From DATKLX01 sp035542155 (GTDB lineage: Bacteria; Chloroflexota; Anaerolineae; Anaerolineales; Anaerolineaceae), in NCBI GenBank assembly GCA_035542155.1, contig DATKLX010000102.1:1-23631 (forward strand): a DNA stretch of 23,631 bases. The letters are read 5' to 3'. This document shows, piece by piece, positions 6,557-14,330 of the stretch; position 1 is the first letter of the stretch, and every line of letters starts with the position of its first letter. The translations under genes were made by a program, and so were the position numbers. A model generated the notes under the pieces. That model was not told the DNA's origin, searched no databases, and saw only the letters and a list, made by a program, of their open reading frames with translations.

Positions 6557-7726
6557 TTACCGAGACCGGTTGCGCAGGAAGGCCGGAATATCCAGATCAT
6601 CTGTGTTCAGCACGCGCGGCTGGAACTCAGAGGGAGCCGGAACGGGAGCTGATGGGGCTGCGGTGGGTGCAGGACGAGGCTCGATCTTCTCTACTGCCGG
6701 GCGTGTGCGAGCATATCCCGCGACCTCGTCGCTGGCGACGGTCTTGGGGCGCTCCACGGGGCGCACGCCCGTGCGCTCAAAACCCGTGGCGATGACGGTG
6801 ATGCGGATCGCATCGCCCATGTTCGGATCCAGCACCGCGCCGAAGATCAGGTTCACGTCGGGGTGAGCGGTCTCTTTGATGATCGCCGCCGCCTGGTTGA
6901 CCTCGAAGAGGGTCAGGCTCGGCCCACCGGTGACGTTGAAGAGGATACCGCGCGCGCCGTCGATGGTGATGTCGAGCAGTTGGCTCGAGATCGCCGATTC
7001 GGCCGCGATCCGGGCGCGGTCTTCGCCCGAGGCGTTCCCGACTGCCATCAGGGCAGCCCCGCCTTCGGACATGATCGTGCGCACATCGGCGAAGTCCAGG
7101 TTGATCAGGCCGGGGACGGTGATCAACTCCGAGATGCCCTGGATGCCCTGGCGCAGCACGTCGTCCGCCATGCGGAAGGCATCCTGCAGCGAGGCGCGCT
7201 TGTCGACGATCTGCAGCAGCCGGTCGTTGGGGATCACGATGAGGGTGTCCGCGTGCTCTTTGAGCTTGGCGGTGCCGGCTTCGGCCGCCTGCAGGCGCCG
7301 CGAGCCTTCGAAGGTGAAGGGGCGGGTGACCACGCCGATGGTCAGGGCGCCGACTTCCTTGGCAATCTGGGCCACGATCGGAGCCGCTCCGGTGCCGGTG
7401 CCGCCCCCGAGACCCGCGGTGACGAAGACCATGTCGCTGCCCTTCATCACCTCATAGAGCTCCTCAGCCGATTCCTCGGCCGCCTTGCGCCCGATTTCCG
7501 GGTTGCTCCCCGCGCCCAGCCCGCGGGTGACCTTGTCGCCAATCCGCACCCGAGTGGGAGCCTTGGAGAGCAGCAGGGCCTGCGCGTCGGTGTTCACGGT
7601 GATGAACTCGATCCCGCTCAACCCTTCTTCGATCATGCGGTTGACCGCGTTGCAGCCGCCGCCGCCCACGCCGACAACCTTGATCCGTGCAAATGATTCG
7701 ACTATTGATTGTGAGTTTGGTTCCAT
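6557..7726 (-). CDS. ftsZ: Cell division GTPase FtsZ
   Basis: FtsZ polymerises into the cytoplasmic Z ring that recruits the divisome. From the chosen start the protein has 389 residues. The nucleotide-binding GVGGGGCNAV is near residues 19-28, the tubulin signature GGGTGTG at 107-113, and the T7 loop NLDFADV (needed for GTP hydrolysis by the next subunit) at 209-215. A variable Pro/Ala-rich linker follows, then the C-terminal peptide DLDIPAFLRNR that binds FtsA. The frame can be extended 11 residues to 7759, but GGAGGAG 9 bases before the ATG at 7726 marks the internal start. The gene follows ftsA after about 70 bases and ends the dcw cluster. All key residues are present. Confidence 0.98.
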   Translation of the reverse strand: MEPNSQSIVESFARIKVVGVGGGGCNAVNRMIEEGLSGIEFITVNTDAQALLLSKAPTRVRIGDKVTRGLGAGSNPEIGRKAAEESAEELYEVMKGSDMVFVTAGLGGGTGTGAAPIVAQIAKEVGALTIGVVTRPFTFEGSRRLQAAEAGTAKLKEHADTLIVIPNDRLLQIVDKRASLQDAFRMADDVLRQGIQGISELITVPGLINLDFADVRTIMSEGGAALMAVGNASGEDRARIAAESAISSQLLDITIDGARGILFNVTGGPSLTLFEVNQAAAIIKETAHPDVNLIFGAVLDPNMGDAIRITVIATGFERTGVRPVERPKTVASDEVAGYARTRPAVEKIEPRPAPTAAPSAPVPAPSEFQPRVLNTDDLDIPAFLRNRSR

Positions 7727-7735
7727 TTTTTGTGT

Positions 7736-7742
7736 CTCCTCC
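7736..7742 (-). promoter_or_regulatory. Ribosome binding site of ftsZ
   Basis: GGAGGAG on the minus strand, 9 bases before ATG 7726-7724. It decides the start against the longer frame beginning at 7759. Confidence 0.75.
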
Positions 7743-7796
7743 ATGAACAGAGTGTGCAAGAATTTGGCTTGAACGATGTCTGTGATGCCAGTACCG

Positions 7797-9032
7797 TTAA
7801 GGTAACAACCGTTTTAAGAAATTTTTCAGGGAGTCCATATACGAGCCGGACCCTTTTGATCGAGACCGCCCGCCGCTCGGACCGGCGTTCAGCTCGTTCA
7901 TCAACATGGACCAATACAGCAGGCCTACACTGGTCGAGTAGGCCGGTGAATTGAGCTGGTCGGTCAAGCCGACCAGATTTTCGGGGCGGGCGATTCGGAC
8001 TGGAGCCCCCAGGACGCGGTTCGCCAGGGTGCGAATTCCTGGCAGGAGGCTCGTTCCCCCCGTCAGCACCATTCCTGCTGGCAACAACCCATCATACCCC
8101 GAACGCTTGATTTCCTGTAAGAGGAGCAGGAAGATTTCTTCGACCCGCGCCTCGATGATGTGCGCCAGCTCCTTGCGGCTGACCTGGACCGGCCTGTCTT
8201 CGCCAAAGGCCCGTACGGTGAAATATTCTTCCGGCCCGATCTCGTCTTCGACAGCATGCCCGTGCTGCTTCTTGATCTCTTCCGCCTGGGTGACCGGCAG
8301 GCGCAGGCCGGCTGCGATGTCGGAGGTGATATGATTGCCCCCTACGGCCAGCACCATAGTGTGCCAGACGTCGCCGTCGATGTAAATCGCCAGGTCTGTG
8401 GTCCCCCCGCCGATATCGCAGACCACCGCGCCCATCTGCCGCTCGGTCTCGTTCAAGACCACCTCCGCCGAGGCCAGCGGATTGAGGACGAACTGCGAGA
8501 CATTGACCCCGGAGGCTGCCACGCACTGGCGCAGGTTCTCGACCGTGGCCGCCGCCGCGGTGATAATGTGCGCTTCGACTTCGAGGCGGAAGCCGTGCAT
8601 CCCCACCGGCATGCGGATCCCGTCCTGCCCGTCGATGGTGAAGCCGCGCTGGATGACATGGATGATCTCGCGGTTGTGCGGGATGGCCACCGCCTGGGCC
8701 GCGTCTAGAGCGCGGGCGACGTCCTCCGGGTCGATCACCCGCCCGGAGATGCCCACCACCCCGCGGCTGTTGACCGATGAGACGTGCGAACCGGCCAGGC
8801 TGACAAGCGCAGAGGTGATCTCCAGGCCCGAGGTACGCTCGGCTTTCTCGATCGAGCGCGCCACCGACTGCGAGGCGGCCGCCAGATCGATCACCGTCCC
8901 CTTCTTGATCCCCTGGGAGGGCTCGATCCCCACCCCGAGGATACGCATGCTGTGCTCGCCCTCCACCCGGGCGACCAGTGTGCAGGTCTTTGTTGTACCG
9001 ATGTCGATCCCTACAACGATTGGCTCTTCCAT
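7797..9032 (-). CDS. ftsA: Cell division protein FtsA
   Basis: An actin-like ATPase that tethers FtsZ to the membrane. The 411-residue length is typical. Actin-fold motifs are visible: phosphate-1 GIDIGTTKTCTLV (about residues 8-20), phosphate-2 DIGGGTTDLAIY in the middle, and the adenosine motif GMVLTGGTSLLPGI near 340. The last 14 residues, YMDSLKNFLKRLLP, form the amphipathic membrane-targeting helix expected at the FtsA C-terminus, joined by a Gly/Ser-rich linker. The start follows the ftsQ stop by four bases. Gene order ftsQ-ftsA-ftsZ is canonical. Nothing appears missing. Confidence 0.97.
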   Translation of the reverse strand: MEEPIVVGIDIGTTKTCTLVARVEGEHSMRILGVGIEPSQGIKKGTVIDLAAASQSVARSIEKAERTSGLEITSALVSLAGSHVSSVNSRGVVGISGRVIDPEDVARALDAAQAVAIPHNREIIHVIQRGFTIDGQDGIRMPVGMHGFRLEVEAHIITAAAATVENLRQCVAASGVNVSQFVLNPLASAEVVLNETERQMGAVVCDIGGGTTDLAIYIDGDVWHTMVLAVGGNHITSDIAAGLRLPVTQAEEIKKQHGHAVEDEIGPEEYFTVRAFGEDRPVQVSRKELAHIIEARVEEIFLLLLQEIKRSGYDGLLPAGMVLTGGTSLLPGIRTLANRVLGAPVRIARPENLVGLTDQLNSPAYSTSVGLLYWSMLMNELNAGPSGGRSRSKGSGSYMDSLKNFLKRLLP

Positions 9033-9036
9033 GTCA

Positions 9037-10131
9037 TCAATGCTCCACTCGGTAAAAGGGTGCGTCCAGGAATTCCATGCTGATCATGCTGGGCTTGATT
9101 TCCCTGGCTTCCAACTGGGCCACGATCGCCTCGTATTCTTTCAGCTTCAGGTCGATGTTGCTGACCTCCGAGCCAAAATAAACTTTCCAGCCTTTGGGGT
9201 CGGTCCAGCCCAGGCCGTATTTGGGGTCGTAGGCCAGGGTATTGCCATCCGGCACCTGGGCGCGCATCTGGAGGATCGCCTGGATCAGCTCGGGGGAGAT
9301 GTAGTAGTTGGGACCTGCCGCGTTTTTTTTAGCTTCCGTGGCGCTGGCGGCAGCGGACCCGGCCTGATTACCGGCAGTTACCGCCGGGTCTTGAGCCCCA
9401 ATTTCAACCCCGGCGGAGGTGGGCCTGGGCGGGTCGCCCGCGGCGATGACCCAGACCAGGTCGACTCCGGCTACTCCGCGTGGAGCGTAGGCTACGCCTT
9501 CTTTGTCGATCCACTGGATCTTATCTCCGATGGTCCAGGCCAGAAGCGGCTCGCGTTCCTTCACGGTCACAGTCAACCTGGCCGGCAGCGCGGCGCTGAC
9601 CGATACGCTCTTCAGGTCGGGAAAGGCCTGTTTCAGCTCGGTCTCCATCTCGCGCGGGTCGGCCTCGACGATCGGCATCCCATCCACGTGGATCACGTTG
9701 TTGACGTCGTCCCAGGAGATGCGCTGCGCGCCGACCATCTTGGGCTTGCTGATCTGGAACTGGGGCGAGTTCCACAGCCCGTAGAGGGCCGCCCCGAGGG
9801 CCAGCGCCAGCACCAGCGAGGCCAGCCGCCAGCCGAAGACAACATGGGGCATGGCCGGCAGGCGCACTTCCGCGCCCGGGGTGCTCAGCGTGTAGTAATA
9901 CTGCCGGCGCACGTTGCCGCGGTTTCGCTCGTGGAGGGGGGTGCCGGCGACGACGCCGTGAATGGTGTTGCTCCGCGCCCGCGAGATTACCGGCGGAGAG
10001 TTAGCTGGAGCAGCGCGGCGGGCGCGTTCCGCGGTCCGAGAAACCCGCGAGCTGCCCGCACGGGTGGGATTCTGCTGGCGGCGCTGGCGCACCTGCTGCG
10101 CACGCGAGGTGGGCTGGCGGGCTTCTCTCAT
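9037..10131 (-). CDS. ftsQ: Cell division protein FtsQ (DivIB-like)
   Basis: A bitopic divisome protein that binds FtsL/FtsB-type partners outside the membrane. The chosen start, ATG 10131, overlaps the ddl stop as ATGA with GGGAGGG four bases upstream, giving 364 residues; the longer frame to 10242 lies inside ddl. A very basic, Arg/Gln/Ala-rich cytoplasmic region covers about residues 1-95. One transmembrane segment (98-120, GWRLASLVLALALGAALYG) follows, then a POTRA-like domain (about 123-195, FQISKPKMVGAQRIS to KEREPLLAW) and a beta domain. An Ala/Gly/Pro-rich, low-complexity insert interrupts the beta domain around residues 215-260. Sequence identity is low, as usual for FtsQ, but architecture and position between ddl and ftsA support the call. 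Confidence 0.88.
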   Translation of the reverse strand: MREARQPTSRAQQVRQRRQQNPTRAGSSRVSRTAERARRAAPANSPPVISRARSNTIHGVVAGTPLHERNRGNVRRQYYYTLSTPGAEVRLPAMPHVVFGWRLASLVLALALGAALYGLWNSPQFQISKPKMVGAQRISWDDVNNVIHVDGMPIVEADPREMETELKQAFPDLKSVSVSAALPARLTVTVKEREPLLAWTIGDKIQWIDKEGVAYAPRGVAGVDLVWVIAAGDPPRPTSAGVEIGAQDPAVTAGNQAGSAAASATEAKKNAAGPNYYISPELIQAILQMRAQVPDGNTLAYDPKYGLGWTDPKGWKVYFGSEVSNIDLKLKEYEAIVAQLEAREIKPSMISMEFLDAPFYRVEH

Positions 10132-11258
10132 CTTGCCCTCCCATACTCGTGCTCGGTACGGTCGCGGTCCGCTTTGCGCTCCAGGGCCAGCTCGATCAGC
10201 CGGTCCACCAGGGCAGGGTACGGCAGGCCGCTGGCTTCCCACAATTTGGGGTACATGCTGATCCGGGTAAAACCGGGGATGGTGTTGATCTCACTGACGA
10301 AGACCTGGCCGCTCTCGCGGTCGATCAGGAAATCGACCCGCGCCATTCCGGCGCAATCAACGGCGCGGAAGACGCGCACGGCCACGTCGCGGACTTCCTC
10401 GGTCTTTTCCGCGGAGAGGGGCGCCGGGATGACCAGCCTCGAGCCCTTGTCCAGATACTTGGCCGAGTAGGAGTAGAATTCATCGGCCGGGATGATCTGG
10501 CCGGGAACCGAGGCCTGGGGCGCTTCATTGCCCAGCACGCTGACCTCGATCTCCAGGGCGTTGATCCCCCGCTCGACCAGGACGCGCCGGTCGTAGCGGG
10601 TCGCGTCCAGAAGCCCCTCGACCAGGTCGGAGCGGCCGCGGCACTTCGTGACGCCCACCGAAGAACCGAGGTTGGCGGGCTTGACGAAAAGCGGGTAGGC
10701 AGCCAGTTGCTCGGCCTGGCGGATGGCGCCATCCGGGTCTTTCTCGATCTGGCTGCGGAAGATCAGGGTCGATTCGGCGACCGGGATGCCGTTGGCGCGC
10801 ATCACGTCTTTGAAGAGGGGCTTGTCCATCCCCACCGCCGATCCGAGCACTCCCGCACCCACGTAGGCCACGTCGGCCAGCTCGAGCAGCCCCTGCAGGG
10901 TTCCATCTTCGCCGAAGGTGCCGTGCAGCACGGGGAAGACCACATCGAGGGCTGCCAGCAGGCGGAGGACCTGCTCACGCCCGGCCGGTTCCAGGCGATA
11001 GACGCCGCAGTGGGCTGTATCCGGCAGGAAGGCGGCCGGGGAAAGCTCGTTTTCGCGCTGCGCTTCGAGCGCGGCGAGCGTTGCGCCGGCGTCGCTTCCG
11101 GTGACCCAGGCGCCTTTGCGTGTAATCCCGATCGGGATCACCGTGTATTTGGAGGGATCCAGCACCGCTAAAATCGACCGGGCGGACATGAGCGAGACCT
11201 CATGTTCGCCGGAGCGACCCCCAAAAATAACGCCTACATTCAACCGTTGAGCTACCAT
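10128..11258 (-). CDS. ddl: D-alanine--D-alanine ligase
   Basis: Joins two D-alanines with ATP for addition by MurF. The 376 residues follow the ATP-grasp layout: N-terminal VGVIFGGRSGEHEVSLMSA with the Glu and Ser of the EHxVS motif, the lid region with FVKPANLGSSVGVTK, the omega-loop EFYSYSAKYLDKGS, and the C-terminal RVDFLIDRESGQVFVSEINTIPGFT with metal-binding residues. The Tyr in FYSYSAKY corresponds to the residue associated with D-Ala-D-Ala rather than D-Ala-D-lactate specificity. The start is ATG with AAGGA a few bases upstream, 22 bases after murB. The gene overlaps ftsQ by four bases. Confidence 0.97.
   Translation of the reverse strand: MVAQRLNVGVIFGGRSGEHEVSLMSARSILAVLDPSKYTVIPIGITRKGAWVTGSDAGATLAALEAQRENELSPAAFLPDTAHCGVYRLEPAGREQVLRLLAALDVVFPVLHGTFGEDGTLQGLLELADVAYVGAGVLGSAVGMDKPLFKDVMRANGIPVAESTLIFRSQIEKDPDGAIRQAEQLAAYPLFVKPANLGSSVGVTKCRGRSDLVEGLLDATRYDRRVLVERGINALEIEVSVLGNEAPQASVPGQIIPADEFYSYSAKYLDKGSRLVIPAPLSAEKTEEVRDVAVRVFRAVDCAGMARVDFLIDRESGQVFVSEINTIPGFTRISMYPKLWEASGLPYPALVDRLIELALERKADRDRTEHEYGRAR
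10136..10142 (-). promoter_or_regulatory. Ribosome binding site of ftsQ
   Basis: GGGAGGG on the minus strand, inside the last codons of ddl, four bases before ATG 10131-10129. It supports the internal FtsQ start. Confidence 0.65.
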
Positions 11259-11280
11259 TCCATTCCTTATCGTTGCTTTG

Positions 11281-12237
11281 TTAGCTGCGATGTATGCTTA
11301 CCATTGGTTCGAAGGGGCCGAGCAGCTCGATCTCCAGTTCGAGATTGATGCCATGCTGCTCGAGAACCGCGTTGTGGGCCAATTGGATCAACTGCCAGAT
11401 GTCGCTCGCCGTGGCCTGCCCCAGGTTGACGAAGAAATTGGCGTGCACCGGGCTGATCTCCGCTCCGCCGATGCGCCTGCCTTTCAGCCCGCAGGCGTCC
11501 ACCAGCCGCCCGGCGTAATCGCCTTCAGGGTTCTTGAACATCGAGCCCATGCTGGCTCCAGGGGGTTGGGTGCGCTGGCGCTGTCCGGTATTGGCTTCCA
11601 TACTGGCCTGGATGGCCGCTTTATCGCCCTCAGTGAGGTGGAAAACGGCGGAAAGGATCACAGCCTGGCTTTTCTCTCTTTTTAAAACACTGCTTCGATA
11701 GTGGTACTCGAGACGCTCGACGGGCCAGGTCTCTCTTCCTCTTTCAGGGTGCAAGATTTCTGCCAGGAGCAGCGAGCCGCGTACGTCGCCGCCGAAAGCG
11801 CCGGCGTTGCCGAAGACGGCCCCGCCCACAGTCCCGGGGACCGCCGCGGCCCATTCCAGGCCAGCCAGCCCGCGCAGGGCAGCCTGGCGAGCCAGCGCGC
11901 TGAAGTTCGCGCCCGATTCGGCCCAGGCAGTGGGTGGGGTGGTGCGCGTGTCGATCCGTGTGTTCCGCGCCCGGTTGAGAAGGACAAGCTCCCGCAGGCC
12001 CTCGTCGCTCACCAGGCAGTTCGAACCTCCCCCCAGGACTGTGCAGGGGACGCCCAACTCCCAGGCGGCGCTCACAGCCTGGGCCAGATCGGCAGCGGTG
12101 TGGACGGGGAGGAAGGCATCGGCCAGGCCGCCCGTCCGCGCGGTGGTATAGTCCGCCAGGGAGACGTTCTCCTGCAGGCGGTCGCCAAACACCGCGCGAA
12201 GCTGATTGAGGGGCAGATCCGGCCGGGTCATTTTCAT
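11281..12237 (-). CDS. murB: UDP-N-acetylenolpyruvoylglucosamine reductase MurB
   Basis: Reduces UDP-GlcNAc-enolpyruvate to UDP-MurNAc with FAD and NADPH in the cytoplasm. At 318 residues it fits the family. Visible motifs are the FAD-binding VLGGGSNCLVSDEG, the AAVPGTVGGAVFGNAGAFGG loop, YHYRSS with the substrate Arg, GASMGSMFKNP with the catalytic Ser, and ISPVHANFFVN. The C-terminal LELEIELLG carries the active-site Glu. The start ATG shares its A with the TAA stop of the 62-residue upstream gene (TAATG), implying translational coupling. A second ATG two codons later is possible. Confidence 0.96.
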   Translation of the reverse strand: MKMTRPDLPLNQLRAVFGDRLQENVSLADYTTARTGGLADAFLPVHTAADLAQAVSAAWELGVPCTVLGGGSNCLVSDEGLRELVLLNRARNTRIDTRTTPPTAWAESGANFSALARQAALRGLAGLEWAAAVPGTVGGAVFGNAGAFGGDVRGSLLLAEILHPERGRETWPVERLEYHYRSSVLKREKSQAVILSAVFHLTEGDKAAIQASMEANTGQRQRTQPPGASMGSMFKNPEGDYAGRLVDACGLKGRRIGGAEISPVHANFFVNLGQATASDIWQLIQLAHNAVLEQHGINLELEIELLGPFEPMVSIHRS

Positions 12238-12425
12238 TAGAGGCCCTTCAGGCGGTCGATGAGGCGCATCACCACGTCCACGCTCTGGGCAGGATCAGGC
12301 TCAGTGCGCGCCGGCAGAACCGGTTTGCTCGACCGCTTGGGGAGCGGCGAGCCGGGGCTCTTCTTCAAGCGCATGGGGAAGGCGGCGGGTATTTCAACTT
12401 CGAAAGTCTGTTTGGATTCAGGCAT
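12237..12425 (-). CDS. Unknown 62-residue protein between murC and murB
   Basis: I do not recognise this protein. It begins MPESKQTFEV and ends DVVMRLIDRLKGL. The middle is basic and rich in Pro, Ser and Lys, and the last 15 residues could form an amphipathic helix; there is no transmembrane segment. The start has AAAGGA 9 bases upstream and overlaps the murC stop by 8 bases. The stop overlaps murB as TAATG. This double coupling within an otherwise gap-free operon argues for a real gene. The frame stays open upstream to 12566, but that part is antisense-like shadow of murC in another frame with poor composition. A function in wall synthesis or division is only suggested by context. Confidence 0.65.
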   Translation of the reverse strand: MPESKQTFEVEIPAAFPMRLKKSPGSPLPKRSSKPVLPARTEPDPAQSVDVVMRLIDRLKGL

Positions 12426-13797
12426 TTTGCCCCATCCTTTCTCTGATGGCGGCCAGCACCTGGGTGCTGACCTGGTCTGCGTCACCGGCGGAGAGGACGA
12501 TGAGCACGTCCCCCGCCCGCAATTCCTTGACAAGAGCGCCGGCGATCTCGGAAAGGCCGGCGACAAAACGCGCCCCTGGGTGATCCATCTCCTTGACCAC
12601 CTGCGCGGCGGAGAAGGGTTGCGCCGGTTCGCGCGCCGCGTATACTTCGCTGACGATCACGTGGTCGGCGTCTTTGAAGCTGGCCGCGAACTCATCGAAG
12701 AGGGCCCGGGTGCGAGAATAGGTGTGCGGCTGCCAGACCGCCCAGATCCGCTGCCCCGGGAAGCGGGAGCGGGCTGCGGTGAGGGTGGCCCGGATTTCGG
12801 TCGGGTGATGCGCGTAGTCATCGATCACGGTGATCCCCTGGGCAATGCCGCGGATCTCAAAGCGCCGGCTGGTCCCGCGGAATGCACTCAGCGCCTGGGC
12901 GCTTTCTTCAAGGGGCAAACCGAGGACCTCGGCTACCGCGAAGGCTGCCAGGGCGTTGCGTACGTTGTGCTCCCCGGGAATCTGCATCTGGATCTGCGCC
13001 ATGGGCTGGGCGGAGACAGCCGCTGTAAAGGTGTATCCGCCCAGCGCGTTGGCCTGAAGGCTGCGAGCCTGGTAATCGGCATGGGCGCCAGTCCCATAGC
13101 TGAGCCCGTGGATGCCCAGGCTGAGCGATTTGGACAGGATTTCGGCGGCTCCCGGGTCATCGGAACAGGCCAAGAGAATGCCTTTGGCAGGAAGGCGTTT
13201 CACAAAATCCAGGAACGCCTGGCGGTATTTCCGCCCGGTGGGGAACAGGTCCGGATGGTCGTGCTCCACGCTGGTAACTACGCTGACCTGCGGGTTCAGC
13301 CCGAGGAACATGTAGTCGTATTCATCGGCTTCGATCACGAACGCGGGTCCCTGGCCGGCGTGGGCGTTGGCGCCCAGGTTCTGCAACACACTGCCGACGA
13401 CGTAGGTTGGGTCCTGGCCGATAGCGGTCAACATCCAGGCGATCATCGCCGTGGTTGTGGTTTTGCCGTGCGTTCCTGCCACGGCGATTCCCAGGTGGTC
13501 GGCCATCAACTGCCCGAGAAAATCGGCTCGCTTATACACCGGGATCCCGGCCTGCCGCGCGGCCAGGACTTCTGGGTTATTGTCGGGGATGGCGGAGGAG
13601 CGCAGGACTATATCCGCGCCAAGGATGTTTTCGGCTTTGTGACCCAGGCTGACCTCCACCCCTGCGGACTGCAGGTTGCGGGCGAGCGGGGAGAGGGTCC
13701 GGTCAGAGCCGCTGACGGTATAGCCTTTTTCCACCAGCACCCAGGCGATGGCGGAAAGGCCAGTCCCTCCGATCCCGATCAGGTGAACGTGTGTCAT
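12418..13797 (-). CDS. murC: UDP-N-acetylmuramate--L-alanine ligase MurC
   Basis: Adds L-Ala to UDP-MurNAc using ATP, the first step of stem peptide assembly. From ATG 13797 the protein has 459 residues. It shows the N-terminal Rossmann-like HLIGIGGTGLSAIA, the P-loop GTHGKTTTT at 108-116, EADEYD, the HDHPDLF motif and DDYAHHPTEI in the C-terminal domain, all characteristic of MurC. The frame can be extended 16 residues to 13845, but that part overlaps the upstream gene and precedes the conserved start MTHVHLIGIGG. One base separates it from the CvpA-like gene's stop. The 3' end overlaps the small unknown gene by 8 bases. Confidence 0.97.
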   Translation of the reverse strand: MTHVHLIGIGGTGLSAIAWVLVEKGYTVSGSDRTLSPLARNLQSAGVEVSLGHKAENILGADIVLRSSAIPDNNPEVLAARQAGIPVYKRADFLGQLMADHLGIAVAGTHGKTTTTAMIAWMLTAIGQDPTYVVGSVLQNLGANAHAGQGPAFVIEADEYDYMFLGLNPQVSVVTSVEHDHPDLFPTGRKYRQAFLDFVKRLPAKGILLACSDDPGAAEILSKSLSLGIHGLSYGTGAHADYQARSLQANALGGYTFTAAVSAQPMAQIQMQIPGEHNVRNALAAFAVAEVLGLPLEESAQALSAFRGTSRRFEIRGIAQGITVIDDYAHHPTEIRATLTAARSRFPGQRIWAVWQPHTYSRTRALFDEFAASFKDADHVIVSEVYAAREPAQPFSAAQVVKEMDHPGARFVAGLSEIAGALVKELRAGDVLIVLSAGDADQVSTQVLAAIRERMGQNA

Positions 13798-13798
13798 C

Positions 13799-14329
13799 TT
13801 AGATAAAGACCACCAGAACAAAAACGAATGCGATGGCAACCGCAAAGTAAATGGCCGGCGTCCCCAGCCAATGCGGGGGGAGCATTGGGATCAGCTTGAG
13901 GGCTGCTTCGCCCATGGCCGTGTTGGGGTCCGGCGCGGTGATATAAGGAAACGGGTAATTCGCCTCGTTCATGTAATACCAGATCGAGCCGACGATCAAA
14001 TACCCGTTCACGGCGCCCAGGAACAGCCCCAGCAGGGTGTCCTGCAGCCGCTCGCGTGCAAAGCGGTTGTTTCCCGCTAAGCGCGGGATGTTAGGCGTCT
14101 GGTACCCAAAAAAAGCGAGAGCGAGGATGATGGCCATCCGGAGCCAGAATCGCGCTGAACTGTTCAGGGAATCACTGATAAACGGGACGAACCGCTCCAT
14201 GACCGTGATGATGAAGATGGCCAGAATGACCGCAAAGGTGACCAGCAGCTCTTTGGCCCAACCGCGCATCGATCCGATGATGGCGAAGATGACCACGAAC
14301 AGCCAGAAGACGAAAGTCAGGCTCATCAT
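13799..14329 (-). CDS. CvpA-like integral membrane protein
   Basis: A 176-residue protein with about four hydrophobic segments: residues 4-20, 28-44, 64-76 and the C-terminal 157-176, plus a less hydrophobic stretch near 98-115. GSMRGWAKELLVTFAVILA near the N-terminus and LQDTLLGLFLGAVNGYLIVG in the middle resemble the RG...ELL and LLGxxxGxxxG features of the CvpA/colicin V production family. I rate this a weak family match. It starts two bases after murG, with AGGAG 12 bases before the first of two adjacent ATGs, and ends one base before murC. Function is unknown; its position suggests a membrane role linked to lipid II or division. Confidence 0.7.
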   Translation of the reverse strand: MMSLTFVFWLFVVIFAIIGSMRGWAKELLVTFAVILAIFIITVMERFVPFISDSLNSSARFWLRMAIILALAFFGYQTPNIPRLAGNNRFARERLQDTLLGLFLGAVNGYLIVGSIWYYMNEANYPFPYITAPDPNTAMGEAALKLIPMLPPHWLGTPAIYFAVAIAFVFVLVVFI

Positions 14330-14330
14330 G

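Noticed and set aside
8398..10470. 690-residue plus-strand open frame
   Set aside because: It lies antisense to ftsA, ftsQ and ddl, whose motifs are unmistakable. Long antisense frames are common in GC-rich DNA, and its translation shows no domain.
12426..12566. Longer version of the small murC-murB gene (109 residues)
   Set aside because: The first 47 codons coincide with the murC C-terminal coding region in another frame and look like shadow sequence; ATG 12425 has its own ribosome site.
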